From assembly GCA_947846985.1 (NCBI GenBank), contig CANTUZ010000025.1, forward strand, positions 5,702,100 through 5,766,099: a stretch of DNA of 64,000 bases, in the 5' to 3' direction. The DNA is from Fratercula arctica. Lineage: Eukaryota > Chordata > Aves > Charadriiformes > Alcidae. The translations under genes and the position numbers were made by a program. This document shows positions 22,417-32,992 of this stretch, piece by piece (the first letter of the stretch is position 1; every line of letters begins with the position of its first letter). The notes beneath the pieces are model-generated. The model did no database searches. It had not been told where the DNA came from and worked only from the letters and a program-made list of their open reading frames with translations.

Positions 22417-25218
22417 CTATTGAATCCAAACTTGCGTTACTCCTTCACCCTGTTCCCTGACCCTTGAAATGCTCCTTCTATATCTAGAGTGATCTTTTTT
22501 GCTCCATTCTTAGGATTCATGTAATCTTTCTCCATCTCTTTGCTCAGTTTCTCATGTGTTGTCTTCCCCCAATCTGTGTCTTTATCACTGCAGATCCAGA
22601 AATGCCTTTAAACACATCCTGTGGGCTGACAGACCAAGGCTTCCTTGTGATGCTTTGTCCTTCCCTTCCATGCTTGCTAGCTCTCTCCCACCTACCCTTG
22701 CCCCTAGCCTCATCATTGTCTTTTAGCCGCTTAATTCAGGTTCTCTCCTGGTGACCTATTTGCCCATTAGTTCATTCTCCCTAAATATTAAGTTTTATAG
22801 CTAGCTAGTCCAAATCTTCATTCACTTAGTTCCCAGTTTCTATCCCTGGGATTTTATCCTAGGCTACTTCCTCTGCTTTATCATGCTTCAAGTAGAGCTG
22901 CTGTGCATCCTGTATCCCTCCTTTTGCTGGACCTGCTGATGCAAGTGGAAGGATGGTATTGCAAGGCCAGGAGATGAGCTCTGTCTCTTGGTGTTCTGGT
23001 GCTTAGTTGCTTCCAGCTGTTTAGCTTTTCAGAGCAGCAATGGCAAAGAAAGTCAGCAGAGCTGCCTTGGAGTGTTCTGACTTCAGATGGTACCTATAAG
23101 AGATTTAAGCTGGAGTATAACAGCTGCACGGTATGTTTCTTCAGAGACAGGTAACTTGAACAAATTTAGGCAGACTGTCACAAAAGAACACATTTCTCAT
23201 GCAAGAAAGTGTTAAGTCTGCCCCATAAAGGTCACTGGAATCTTACAGAAACAATATTGTTATTGTTTTTCCATAGCTTACCTCTGGAAAATTTTGAATA
23301 ATACTGGCTGATATTTTAGAACATCTGTCTGAAATGGATACTAGGTATGGAAAACTTCAGCCTCTCTAAGAAACTTTGTAGCATTATAGGAAATAAGTCC
23401 AGCACTTTTGTTATGAGAAGTTTCAGATACCATACAGTAATGCTGTCAGTTTTCTGATGGTGATCTTAGCTCATGTGTTCATGGTATGTGAATTCCTATT
23501 TGTATTCACTTGTTAATCATATGAATAAAGCTTTTTCAGTTTCATATGTGCCAAGAGCTACTGCCAAATATTGAAAGATTTTCTCCATTTTCACATGGAA
23601 AATGAAACAAAGTTGGAAAATAAATTCCTTGCTTCTAATTATTTGCATGTGTGTGCATATATGCATATGTGTATGTATACACACACATATTCATATGATT
23701 AAAAGTATCTGTTTTGAAATTACCTTGACTTTATTAGCAAGTGGAGGAGAAGCTGTATATCTGCCACTGCTGCAGGTAAGATGATGACTTTTTCATGATG
23801 AAGGCAGATGGAAGTCCTGGCACACATCATCACATAGTTGTGTTCTTCAGTGACAAGGAGTAACATATAAGAAATACAGCTAGGAACAGCATGTCAGATG
23901 AGGAGAGTAAGGCTAAAACAGCATGTAATGCTTATTTACTCAATTCAGATTTTTAGGCAGTTTAGCAGCATCCTGAGACTTTGAGCTAAATAAGAGTTTG
24001 TGCAGTTCATGGATTTGTGATAAATCCATTGGAGTAGGCTGGAGATGATGAAAATTGTTTCATGATGTTGAGTTCCCAAGTCCTGGATAGCCTGAGGAGC
24101 TAGGACAGGTGCCTTGTGACCCAGCAGGCAGACTAAAGCCCTGGGGAATTACGGCAGGCCAAGAAATGACCTATGGGGAAAGTAACCAGCTCAGCAGCCT
24201 GCCTGGCTTCTGCGGAAATTTTTGACAGAACTGACTTACTCCAGCAAAAAAGTCTGGTCAATGTTTCATGACTCTGGCTCTCCCTCTATTAAGCATTGCA
24301 CCTGTTGTGATCTATGGTTGGCAAGAACATCTTTAAGAATGTAATGGCTGTGTGAGAGATGTTTTGGTATGAATTCATAACAGAAGATAGAGAAAGTCTG
24401 TTTTTAAAAAAACAAAACAACAAACCTTTTAATCTTTCTTGTTCTTTTCAATGCTTTCCTATTTTTATAATCTATTAAGGTGGTAAAATAGATGTATTTC
24501 CAAGAGACTTAAAGGATAGGCAGGGTTTTGAGGTGTGGGGTTTTTTTGTTTTGTTTTGTTTCATTTGAGGGTTTTTTACCTCTTTGAGGCTTGCCTTTTA
24601 GGGATGATATAAATGTTAGTAGTAATAGAGTTGGTTCCCAAAGGAGGATGTTTCATTTCTAGATTTGGAACAATTGGATTAATGAAGTTTGAATGTCATT
24701 TTCAGCAACTTATGATTTTGGCTTCATTCTAAAGTTAGTGATTTATTTAATTTTATTTTCCATAAAGCATAGTACATATATATTGATTAAAAATACTTCA
24801 AAACTTCATTTAGAAGTCAAAGCAGAGAGCAATATATTTATATAGTTTCTTTATTTCAGTAGTGGATTTTTATAAGCAAGTGGCTGCAGGGAGATGAAGC
24901 CTACTGTATGGTTATAGGTCATTTCACTCTGAGTATTATGTGAAGTTTTGAGGGCAAAGAACTTACTGTTCTTATAAAGTAGTGCTCTGAAATATTGGTA
25001 TGAAATTTCATTGCTTAAAGAATACTATAGGAATCATATATTGCATTGTATAGGAATCATAACAGAATAATAGGCTACTAGTAATAGAATAATGAGGTAT
25101 CATTTTTAATAAGGGAAATGTCAAATAGTTGCAATAGAAGCAGCAAAGGAAGCTTTTATGTTAGGTTTTAAGACTTCAGTTTCTGCAGGGAGAATGATGG
25201 TGATTATTTTTCTTCTAG
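22417..25218. other. Intron sequence, no gene recognised
   Basis: Mostly AT-rich unique DNA, ending in a T-rich tract and TTCTAG acceptor at 25218. The first ~150 bases might be older retroviral sequence but this cannot be supported. Confidence 0.5.
23643..23697. repeat. Degenerate (TG)n/(CA)n microsatellite
   Basis: Imperfect GTGTGTGCATATATGCATAT followed by ACACACACAT, a short simple repeat in the intron. Confidence 0.7.
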
Positions 25219-25351
25219 GAATTTGATCCCCAAGAGTTTTACTATCTTTTGGAAGCAACTGAAGGCCATGCTAAAGAGGGGCAAGGCATTAAAACGGACA
25301 TTCCTCAATATATTATTAGCCATCTGGGCTTAAATAAAGATCCTCTGGAAG
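25219..25351 (+). pseudogene. MAST4: MAST4-like exon (end of DUF1908)
   Basis: Acceptor TTCTAG/GAA and donor AAG/GTAAGT. It reads [20 protein letters not shown], then [20 protein letters not shown], then DPLE, the signature end of the MAST DUF1908 domain. Compared with recalled family sequence, IPRYI is IPQYI and SQLGL is SHLGL. The exon opens in phase 0, joining ECL from the exon at 12685, and ends in phase 1 (G), joining AA at 37344 to make Glu. The frame is open. Clear splice sites with matching phases argue for a genomic copy, not a retrocopy. Confidence 0.9.
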
Positions 25352-26162
25352 GTAAGTACATCTTCTGGTCAAGCTATAGACTCCCAATTGCTTTCTTCTC
25401 AATGTATTTAGTCACTGTGATAATCTATGTGTACCTCAAAAGAGTCAAAGTAAATATGGTAGCAGAACAAGCATTCACTAACCAGCATGGTTCTCTCACA
25501 AGCTCAAAGGCATTTAAAAGGCTATCTGAGACTTTCTGTTGTGAATATCACTTACAAATACACTGTGTTGATGATACTTATCATCTTCCAGCTTGGCAAT
25601 GCAACTTTCTTAGTACAGCTCTAGCTTGAAATTTACTGGTATAATTTGATGGCAACTGTTGTCCAACCATAGGTATAGATGAAACTGGGCTGAGCTGTTT
25701 TTTGCCTTTCAGTGCCCTCAGGCTCCCACATCTTAGAATCCCTGAGAAGAATGTCTCCCATTCCTATCAAAATTGCAAAGTTTTATTTTTCTGGGTAATT
25801 TATATGTCCATGTTGAGGACTTCTGTAGGGGGAACTCGGGTTCCCATGGAGGTATTGTCATTGCACAATTTTTGGTTGCCTGATTCTTGTTTTAAGGACA
25901 GTGTTTGGAAAACTAAAATTACTTCTGTTTCCTAACCAGACCATCTTCTCTTCCATCCTGAGACCAGGTTCTATCACTGGTGACATATGGAAATTGGTTC
26001 ATTGCATTCAGTGCTAGTCCTGCAATTTGGAAGTCCAGCAGAAATGTCATCATGAAAAATGCATCTAGCTAGTGCCATTTAGCTTGTCTTCTGTGTTTTG
26101 ACAAGGGGAATCTCTAGGAGAGGACTTGATAACACAAAATAATAGCAAAAACTATGATAATC
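25352..26162. other. Intron sequence, no gene recognised
   Basis: No repeat or exon that I can name; the right end meets the 3' end of a CR1. Confidence 0.5.
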
Positions 26163-26338
26163 ATAGACTCATATAACCATAGAATGGTTTGGGTTGGAAG
26201 GGACCTTAAAGATCATCTAGTTCCAACCCCCCTGCCATGGGCAGGGACACCACCCACTAGACCAGGCTGCTCAGAGCCCCATCCAGCCTGGTCTTGAACA
26301 CTTCCAGGGACGGAGCATCCACAACTTCCCTGGGCAAC
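26163..26338 (-). mobile_element. CR1, 3' portion (interrupted by provirus A)
   Basis: Typical CR1 3' end in - orientation (GGTTGGAAGGGACCTTAAAG on +). It is continuous with the CR1 part at 32993-34390; the last six bases GGCAAC are duplicated on the other side of the provirus. Confidence 0.9.
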
Positions 26339-26679
26339 TGTTGCAGAATGAGGAGCAAGGTCATGGGACAATAGAGGAGTTATGTGAGATGAGAATAGCG
26401 TAGAAGCAAGTTACAGCTCGGCGATGGGAAAGTACTAAGTAAACAAGCCATGAGAATGCAGAAGCAAGAATAAGGAGCTGATAAGAATAGGGAACTAAGG
26501 CTGAACCCTGTCGTGTGGACAGAGAGCCAATCGCAGCGAGCAGATGACTTTTATAATTAGCCAATATTCAAGCGATGATGTAACCAGTAGCTATATAATG
26601 AAGCGTATTCGGGCAATAAACTGAAGCTTGCTTTATCACTCACATTGAGTCGGCTGCTTGTCTTCCCTCGCTCGTCGCA
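26339..26679 (+). mobile_element. 5' LTR of provirus A
   Basis: TGTTGCAGAATG ... CGTCGCA. CTATATAATG near 26592 is a TATA box and GCAATAAACTG near 26615 holds the AATAAA poly(A) signal. It lacks GCTTG after GAATG relative to the other three LTRs. Confidence 0.9.
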
Positions 26680-26681
26680 AG

Positions 26682-26699
26682 TGGCGCCCGAACAGGGAC
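26682..26699 (+). promoter_or_regulatory. Primer binding site, Lys3 tRNA type
   Basis: TGGCGCCCGAACAGGGAC, two bases after the LTR, is the sequence known as the tRNA-Lys3 primer site of lentiviruses and MMTV-like viruses. Confidence 0.9.
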
Positions 26700-26965
26700 C
26701 CCCAGCCTTGTTCCCACCGGACAGCGAGCTTGGAAAAGCACTGGTAGCAGCGACCAGGGGGTAAAAGACAGTACATGATATGGCTGGCACATGATATGTC
26801 TGTCCGTACCTGATCTTCGGATAATTAAGAGGAGGATCGCCGTCCGAGGAAAGCTACCTAAACGGAAAAGAAAAAAGGCTGCAAACAGAGTAATCAAGGG
26901 ATCGTAAGTAATCAAGGGATCACAAGTAATCAAGGGATCATAAAGAGGAAGACGACGCGTCGCAA

Positions 26966-27982
26966 ATGGATAGAGAGGTAGCTTTACAATTTTTACAATG
27001 CTTTTTAGAAAAGCGGGGAGTAGGCCCTATAAAAGATCTGGCCGGGTTAATTGCATTAGGCAAAGCTCCAGGATACTTTAAGGACCCAGACGATATGTTT
27101 GAAGTAGAAGAGTGGCGAACGTTTGGAGATTGCTTATGGGATAAAGTTATAGATGACGATAAAACTACAAAAAAGTTGATGAAATCTTGACGAGACGTTA
27201 TTAACTGTATGAAAAAGTATAAGGCGAAAAGGCAGCGGTACAAAGTTTGCTGCAGCTGGCAAAAAGTGCCAGGGAAAACCTTAGTGAGAGTGCTTTACTG
27301 GAACTATTATCTTGATGCCGACAATGAGGATTGCTCAGAGATCCGACTCAGTTTTTTGACCTTTCAACATGGACTAGAATTGGAGTGGAAATGTGCAGAG
27401 AATAAGGAAGCCTGGAACCTGGCAGGCACTTATCGACAGGTGAAGGGACTGATTGCAGGCATGCATGGATCAGCTGTTATTGCTGCTGCAGCCCAGAGGG
27501 TGTTAGATGCAGCTGGGGAAGAGGGAAACAGTTCATCCTCCAATGCATTTCCTGTAATAAAGCAGTCAGAAAAGGAGTTCTGGGGGGTGTCTGACGAATG
27601 GACATTTTCGCCTCCGCAACCAACCGCTCCACCGTACTCTGGTCTACCGGAGTCATCCATGCAGGTTCCCCCCGACTCTCCTCAGCCTATGGAAACATCA
27701 TCATCCTCCGAGGACGTTCGTCCAAAAACCGTCTATCCACCTAAAGATACTGCGGAGCTCCGTGATGCTCTCCGCGATCAACAGAACACTATGCAGCAAT
27801 TGCTCGCGGAAATGCAGAGACTTGATAAGGGTTTGAAAGCGGGCGCAATACGGGCTGCTTATAAAAAGGCTCATGAGGTTATCAAGGAGGGTTTGCAGGT
27901 GGTTGAGGAGAGGGTGTGTGGGAGTCCGGGAACGGGTGATCCGTCTGAAACAGCAGCGGACGAGTCTGGGGATACGCAATAG
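26966..27982 (+). pseudogene. gag: Gag matrix-like region with one in-frame TGA (copy A)
   Basis: Starts MDREVALQFLQCF after a leader containing three tandem ATCAAGGGATC-type repeats (26896-26942). After 74 codons a TGA (27188-27190) interrupts, then the same frame is open for 263 codons to TAG at 27980-27982 (RDVINCMKKYKAK onward). The N-terminal part looks like a betaretroviral-type matrix; the rest is Pro/Ser-rich (PPYSGLPESS) and ends in a likely coiled coil (LRDQQNTMQQLLAEMQRLDK). PPPY-like late motifs are not intact, but APPYSG is close. The same TGA is in copy B. Confidence 0.75.
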
Positions 27983-28186
27983 TGTAATGTATCAGAAAAG
28001 GGAGATAGTGTTAAAGAATAGAAAGTGAGGAGATGGATTTGTACTATGCTAGAAGAAGCAGAGATGGGTTCATAGGATGTGAATGAGTATTTGACTCGGA
28101 AATTTTTTGCTTGTATGGATACGTGATTATTGCTTATGGTTCCCTGAAGGGTGGTCCTACGATTTGGCTCAGTGGCTAAAAGTGGG

Positions 28187-28687
28187 GGAGGAATTGCAAA
28201 CGCGGGAGACGCTGCACTTGTCCTTGCCAGAGCCCTGCAAGGGGTTGCTGGAGGGGCACCACAAGCTCCCCCAAAGGAACCTCAGTCTTTTGAAATGACA
28301 CCCCCAGTTGCAGACCCTTAGCCTAAATATGCTCAAATTCCCAATTCTGAAAAACATTACCAAAAACAGAATGCAGGAGGCAAAGAGCCAGAAGATCCCT
28401 TTGATCCTGGCCTAATAAATCCAGAGACTGAACCTGATTTATGTCCACCTTTAACCCTGATTAAAGCTATGGCTGCCTCTGCTACAACTGCAGAGGAGAT
28501 TTTACAGCAACAGAGACGAAAGTCGTTATCGCGTTCCTCCATTATTAAGCCTCCTCCATTTGCGCCAGGTATCGCGTTTGTTCTTCCTTTTCAACCGCTT
28601 ATGTGTGCGCAGCCAGAATCAGGGTATAGCAGTGTATTGTCAGAATGTCAGGGGAGAAGGACAGAGCCAGAGCGGATGCAAGAATAA
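28187..28687 (+). pseudogene. Gag-like downstream region (copy A)
   Basis: The frame reads GGIANAGDAALVLARALQG, then a TAG at 28319-28321, then EPEDPFDPGLINPETEPDL and a Pro-rich end (SSIIKPPPFAPGIAF). It looks like the Pro-rich linker between matrix and capsid, cut off before capsid proper. The next viral sequence is already RNase H, so capsid to RT is deleted at about 28640. Confidence 0.55.
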
Positions 28688-29289
28688 AAGAGCTGTCTAA
28701 TCGGCGGCTCTTTGAGCTGCTGAGAGCGCTACAGGCAGTGATTAAGCAACGTACTGCTCCATTTTGTGTCATCCACATTCGGAGTCACATGTGGGACCAA
28801 GGGTTAGGAGAAGGTAACGCCCGAGCAGACAGACTGGTGACAGTGGCAGCCCCCCTGAGTGAATTCATCAAAGCCAGGGAATCACATGGCATGTTCCATC
28901 AAAACGCTAAGGGATTGCATCGACAGTTCAATGTCACTGTGGATGGGGCCAGAGGAGTCGTGCATGCTTGTCCCACCTGTAGTCACCACAGCCCTGGGCT
29001 TGGTTTAGGCGTTAACCCGCGAGGATTGGGTCCTTGTGAGCTCTGGCAGATGGATGTCACACACGTTCCCGAGTTTGGACGACTGAAATATGTACATGTT
29101 ACTATTGATACTTATAGTGACTTTCTTTGGGCCACAGCTCAGGCTGGCGAGAGGGCCTTACATGTAATTAGGCATCTTACGAGTTGCTTTGCAGTCATGG
29201 GACTACCACGAGAAATTAAGACCGATAATGGACCTGCTTATACAAGTGAAAAGAGCCGCCACCCCCCCCCGCCGCAGCCATCTCCCTGA
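28645..29289 (+). pseudogene. pol: RNase H tail plus integrase, first piece (copy A)
   Basis: A 214-codon open frame. Residues ~35-65 (FCVIHIRSHMWDQGL, GNARADRL) are the end of a retroviral RNase H. Then comes an integrase zinc domain (H-x3-H as HQNAKGLH, with C-x2-C as CPTC) and core start with two of the three catalytic acids visible (LWQMDVTHV and KTDNGPAYTS). The frame then enters a Pro-rich non-integrase stretch (SRHPPPPQPSP) and stops, so the third acid (Glu) is lost. Integrase inserts viral DNA; this fragment should be inactive. Confidence 0.85.
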
Positions 29290-30206
29290 GATAGAAGTGG
29301 TGTTTTTTGTATGTCTGCTGTGTAAGTGTGTGTGGGTGCCAATTTATATCTGCTGATCAGCATCTGTGCTACTGTTTGTTTGTTGCTGTGTGCAGTGTCG
29401 TTTGGTGACTCCGCTTGAGCAGGTGTTCTGCCCGGTGTGGTACTGTTCTCGTACGTGACTAGGGCTGACACTCTGTCAAGCGAAGAAGTTTGTACATACA
29501 CAATGTTTAGATGTAAGGCGAGTGCACCCCAGGTAGATAGACCATGATGGGCCGTAGAACTGATGGAAGTCCTGAAATATTGGGGGCGTTTTCGCCAGCC
29601 GACATGCTTACAGTCTTGGGAACAGCTTACCCATGCAGGGCGTATGACTGGTTGTTTGTTGTTTGCCTATAAGATCATGGTTGATTGGGAAAAGGAGTTA
29701 AGCTAGAATCGATAGGATGCTCTGTAGGAAAATGAGAAACTTAAGGGTGAGCTCTTGTTGCAAGGCAGACTTTTATGTCAGCTGTAAGTGATGAGAGAAG
29801 AAAAAGGGAACAATTAGAAGGGAAATGTGCCGTCTTAGCACAAAAGTATGCCATACATGCTACAAGACAGCAGCAGAAAAAGAGAAATAAGACACCTGAT
29901 TCAAGCAGTATTATAGAGATATGTTTTGGTTTTTGTAAATTACTCTGTGTTATACCCTGTGAGACTAAATGAACACCAGCAGAAGCAGTCTCTTGAGCAG
30001 GGGGGTGGAATATGGGAAAGCAATGGAAGATCAGCAAGGAGGATTGTAAATACGCTCAAGGGACTCGCACCTGGGTGCTGGAAAACACATCTATCACACT
30101 AATTGTTATTCAGTCTCAGATGCTTGCATGAAAAACACTTAGATGACATAAGTCTGTAATGGACTCAGGGACACCTTATCTAGCTGCCTGAGAATCTTGG
30201 CCTGTT
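29290..30206 (+). other. Unassigned part of provirus A with possible coiled-coil frames
   Basis: Contains a 48-codon frame at 29563-29706 (MEVLKYWGRFRQPTCLQSWE) and a 65-codon frame at 29775-29972 (DERRKREQLEGKCAVLAQKY), the latter with heptad-like Leu spacing and many charged residues. I do not recognise either as a standard gag, pol or env domain. They could be the remains of an accessory or leader reading frame of one parent virus. Copy B carries both. Confidence 0.4.
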
Positions 30207-30809
30207 GTGGAAGAAGATCAAAGCACAGTACCAGCAAGAACAGGGAGTCCGCATGCGCTCTTGCTAACAAGGACTCTTTCGATGCCAAGGATTCTTGATA
30301 ACAAGGACTCTCTCGCTGCCAGGGATAAATTTAGTAATGCTACTAGTACAGCTGTTTCTGAGTTATTGCTAGATGTAGATAGTATTCGACATGCAACGCT
30401 GCAAAACAGAGCTGCTATTGATTTTTTGCTTTTAGCTCACGGACACAGTTGTCAAGATTTTAAAGGACTGTGTTGTATGAATCTAAGTGACCGCTCCATA
30501 TCCATCCATGCCCAGTTGCAAGAACTGCACCGACCGAGCCAGCAACTTGTGGAGACCACTGGGTGAAATCTCTTTGCTGGATGGACTTGGGGGTGGGGTT
30601 GATTGAAGGAAATTATACTCATTGCCTGTGTGGAAGGAATCTGTCTGTTATGTTTAGTATGCTGTTTGCTATGTTTAATAAGCATTATACGATCAGTTGC
30701 AGATGTTGCTTTGCATCATACCCTTGTACGAGTTATAGAATACTGTTGTGTCCCAACTATGGGCCATGGGGTGGCATGTGTAAGGGATAATAGAGGATGG
30801 TTCGAGTGA
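30207..30809 (+). pseudogene. env: Transmembrane envelope, first piece (copy A)
   Basis: The frame includes [20 protein letters not shown], the conserved immunosuppressive-like domain, followed by a C-x6-CC motif (CQDFKGLCC). This arrangement is typical of gamma/alpha-type transmembrane subunits. A stop at 30564-30566 and another near 30600 separate it from a hydrophobic anchor in the same frame (EIILIACVEGICLLCLVCCL, 30603 onward). There is no surface subunit or signal peptide upstream, so fusion function is not expected. Confidence 0.8.
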
Positions 30810-31202
30810 GACACGATGGAGAATTACTAGTTGAACCAAACCCAGTATGCATGTTGGGAAAAAGGGACTCAGTACTGTTGCTGAAAAACTATGTGTGCAT
30901 CCATGAGAACCTAACTTTCAAAGAAGAAGATAACAAGGAGGGAGTACAAGGTAGTCAGGTATCAGACATCCGCAGTTAGCAAAGCTGGATCATGAGTCTG
31001 GTGAGGCTCGCTGCATGTGCTGGCCACGCATGCAGCGACCCTAGCCTGTACTTTTCCATTCAATCCGGGACAGGATATAAGGGGGCTGTCTCGGATCGGA
31101 GAGAGGGGGTTAGACATGAGCGCACTTTGAAGATACAGGGGACGCCCTGAAGTGCTGTGTCTGCCCACCCTCCCTCCCTGGTAGGTTCCACGTTCATTAA
31201 CC
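30810..31202 (+). other. Unassigned part of provirus A, possible third-parent junk
   Basis: Includes a short frame at 30797-30979 without recognised domains. A GATATAAGGGGGCTGTCTCG stretch near 31074 looks like a retroviral TATA/R start, but no LTR border is seen. The join to the second integrase piece is near 31200. Confidence 0.35.
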
Positions 31203-31760
31203 CCAACAGCTCAGAAGGCATTACAGCACATTGCAGATTTGTTTATGATACATCAAAAATTTCAACCTTACACCCTGATAGGACAGTGGGATGATACACT
31301 CGCAAAGAGCCTGACTGCATTAGATGAGTATTTTTGCCACATACCTTTTCAAAAAACAGTAACTACGATGATTGAAATGTTAGCACGATTGATTTCACAG
31401 GGTCGTTTGCGCTGTCAGCAGCTGGCTCCTCTGCCATCATTTGTGGGGATTACCCTGCAAATGCTTACACCTGATGAACTTTGGCAATTCGATGTTATAC
31501 ACATTATGGAACTGGGACGTTTGCTCTATGTACATGTTTCAGTTGATTTGTTTTCTCACCTTGTTGTAGCTAGTGCTCATATAGGAGAGAAGGCTCGTGA
31601 TGTTATTCGACATTAGTTGCAATGCCTTGCAGTCATGGGAGTACCGAAAACTGTAAAAACTGATAACAGACCAGCTTATGTGTTCGCTAAAATACAGGTC
31701 TCTTTACAGACATGGGGTATCAAACATGTCATCTTTGTCATCCAATGCTTGTCATGCGCT
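31203..31760 (+). pseudogene. pol: Integrase, second and divergent piece (copy A)
   Basis: The frame (ALQHIADLFMIHQKF onward) carries a degenerate zinc domain and the integrase core start: ELWQFDVIHIMELGRL, VHVSVDLFSHLVVASAH, then TAG (31614-31616), then AVMGVPKTVKTDNRPAYV and LQTWGIKHV. It aligns with the first integrase piece but differs at many residues, so it derives from another virus lineage and is not a recent duplication. Confidence 0.75.
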
Positions 31761-31845
31761 GTATTTTAGGCTGCTTACAGAAAATAGTGCAAAAAATGAT
31801 TAATCAAGCTTTTTGTTGCATAAAAAATAAAAAAAAAGGGGAAAT

Positions 31846-32158
31846 TGTGGAGATGATAGAGAGCAGCGTAGGGAATCTGTTTGACTTTGATGAGACAAAG
31901 CTGTACCCGTGAGAGGCGCCTTGAGAAGCAAGTGCCAGGAGATATCAGCAAGGAAAGGAATGTGAAAAGCAAAGCTGCTGCTCTGTGTGAACAGTCAGAG
32001 ATGATCAGTTAAAAGACACTGAGAAGCGCATGGCAATCGACCCTCAACCTATCAGCAGGATGCTGCCCGCACGTGGACAGCTCGTGAAAATAGCATGCAG
32101 CCAATCAGTAGGGGTTAGAGCGCGTGAACAGATAGCATAATACTATAAATGTAACGAC
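31846..32158 (+). promoter_or_regulatory. Internal U3-like LTR fragment with TATA box (copy A)
   Basis: An A-rich run and AAAAGGGGAAAT (a polypurine-tract look-alike) are followed by TGTGGAGATGATAGAG, an LTR-style start. The fragment ends at ATACTATAAATGTAAC, a TATA box, and the second envelope frame begins right after. No R/U5 follows. I infer it is the U3 of one parent virus, captured with its polypurine tract during recombination. Confidence 0.6.
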
Positions 32159-32160
32159 AG

Positions 32161-32616
32161 CCAATGTCACCACAGAAATAATTGAAAGTTTGTTAGAAGA
32201 TCAGAATAGCCTGCGCCATGCAATTTTGCAAAATAGAGCAGCAATTGACTTTTTGTTATTAGCTCAAGGACATGGTTGCGAAGATTTTGAGGGTATGTGT
32301 TGTATGAATTTGTCCGATCACAGTGAATCAATTCACAAACAGTTGCAGTGGTTAAAAGAACATACAAACAAAATTCAGCAAACTCATGGGTTTTTTGATG
32401 AGTGGCTAACTAGCTTGTTTGGAAGTATTAGAATTGCTTGTTCAAGGCTTGCATATTATAATAATTCTTGTAATCATAAGTTTGTGCTTATGTGTAGTCC
32501 TTTCTTGTATTAAGAGAGCTATGTTAAAAGTAATAAACCAAGCTTGGATTGTTCAAAAAAAAAAAAAAAAAGAAAGAAAAAAAAAGGAAAAAAAAAGAAA
32601 AAAAGAAAAAAGATAA
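32161..32616 (+). pseudogene. env: Transmembrane envelope, second piece (copy A)
   Basis: Reads [20 protein letters not shown], then [20 protein letters not shown] with C-x6-CC (CEDFEGMCC), then [21 protein letters not shown] one-base frame change is needed to reach the hydrophobic anchor [20 protein letters not shown], in the 32419-32616 frame, which runs into the Lys-rich product of the A-rich tract. Related to but distinct from the first envelope piece. Confidence 0.8.
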
Positions 32617-32645
32617 AAGAGAAAAAAAGAAAAAAAAAGGGGGAA
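32555..32645 (+). repeat. A-rich tract ending in the polypurine tract (copy A)
   Basis: About 90 bases of A with scattered G, ending AAAAAAAAGGGGGAAT directly before the 3' LTR. The final part is the polypurine tract that primes plus-strand DNA; the rest is an expansion. Confidence 0.85.
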
Positions 32646-32646
32646 T

Positions 32647-32992
32647 TGTTGCAGAATGGCTTGAGGAGCAAGGTCATGGGACAACAGAGGAGTTATGTGA
32701 GATGAGAATAGCGCAGAAGCAAGTTACAGCTCGGCGATGGGAAAGTACTAAGTAAACAAGCCATGAGAATGCAGAAGCAAGAATAAGGAGCTGATAAGAA
32801 TAGGGAACTAAGGCTGAACCCTGTCGTGTGGACAGAGAGCCCATCGCAGCGAGCAGATGACTTTTATAATTAGCCAATATTCAAGCGATGATGTAACCAG
32901 TAGCTATATAATGAAGCTTATTCGGGCAATAAACTGAAGCTTGCTTTATCACTCACATTGAGTCGGCTGCTTGTCTTCCCTCACTCGTCGCA
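32647..32992 (+). mobile_element. 3' LTR of provirus A
   Basis: TGTTGCAGAATGGC ... CTCGTCGCA, 346 bp, followed by the GGCAAC TSD. Differs from the 5' LTR at GCGCAG/GCGTAG, AGCCCATC/AGCCAATC, AAGCTTAT/AAGCGTAT, CTCACTCG/CTCGCTCG and ACAACAG/ACAATAG. Confidence 0.9.

Larger units (their letters stand above)
26339..32992 (+). mobile_element. Composite endogenous provirus, copy A
   Basis: A 6.65-kb element flanked by GGCAAC (26333-26338 and 32993-32998), a 6-bp TSD, with LTRs of 341 and 346 bp that differ at about five positions plus a 5-bp gap. Interior order: Lys3-type primer site, gag matrix, Pro-rich gag tail, RNase H end plus integrase (first piece), unassigned frames, transmembrane envelope (first piece), integrase (second piece), U3-like fragment with TATA, transmembrane envelope (second piece), A-rich tract, polypurine tract. 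Capsid, nucleocapsid, protease, most of RT and surface envelope are absent. The same layout recurs at 56345-63013 with another TSD. Confidence 0.9.

Noticed and set aside
26896..26942. CRISPR-like or regulatory direct repeats (ATCAAGGGATC, three copies)
   Set aside because: Short tandem repeats in a retroviral leader; too few and no spacers. Vertebrate context.
26640..27243. - strand frames in the provirus leader and gag
   Set aside because: Present identically in both proviruses only because the DNA is the same; the + strand has primer site and gag.
31060..31215. A third LTR in the mosaic element (GATATAAGGGGGCTG)
   Set aside because: TATA-like start but no TG...CA borders, poly(A) signal or primer site could be identified.
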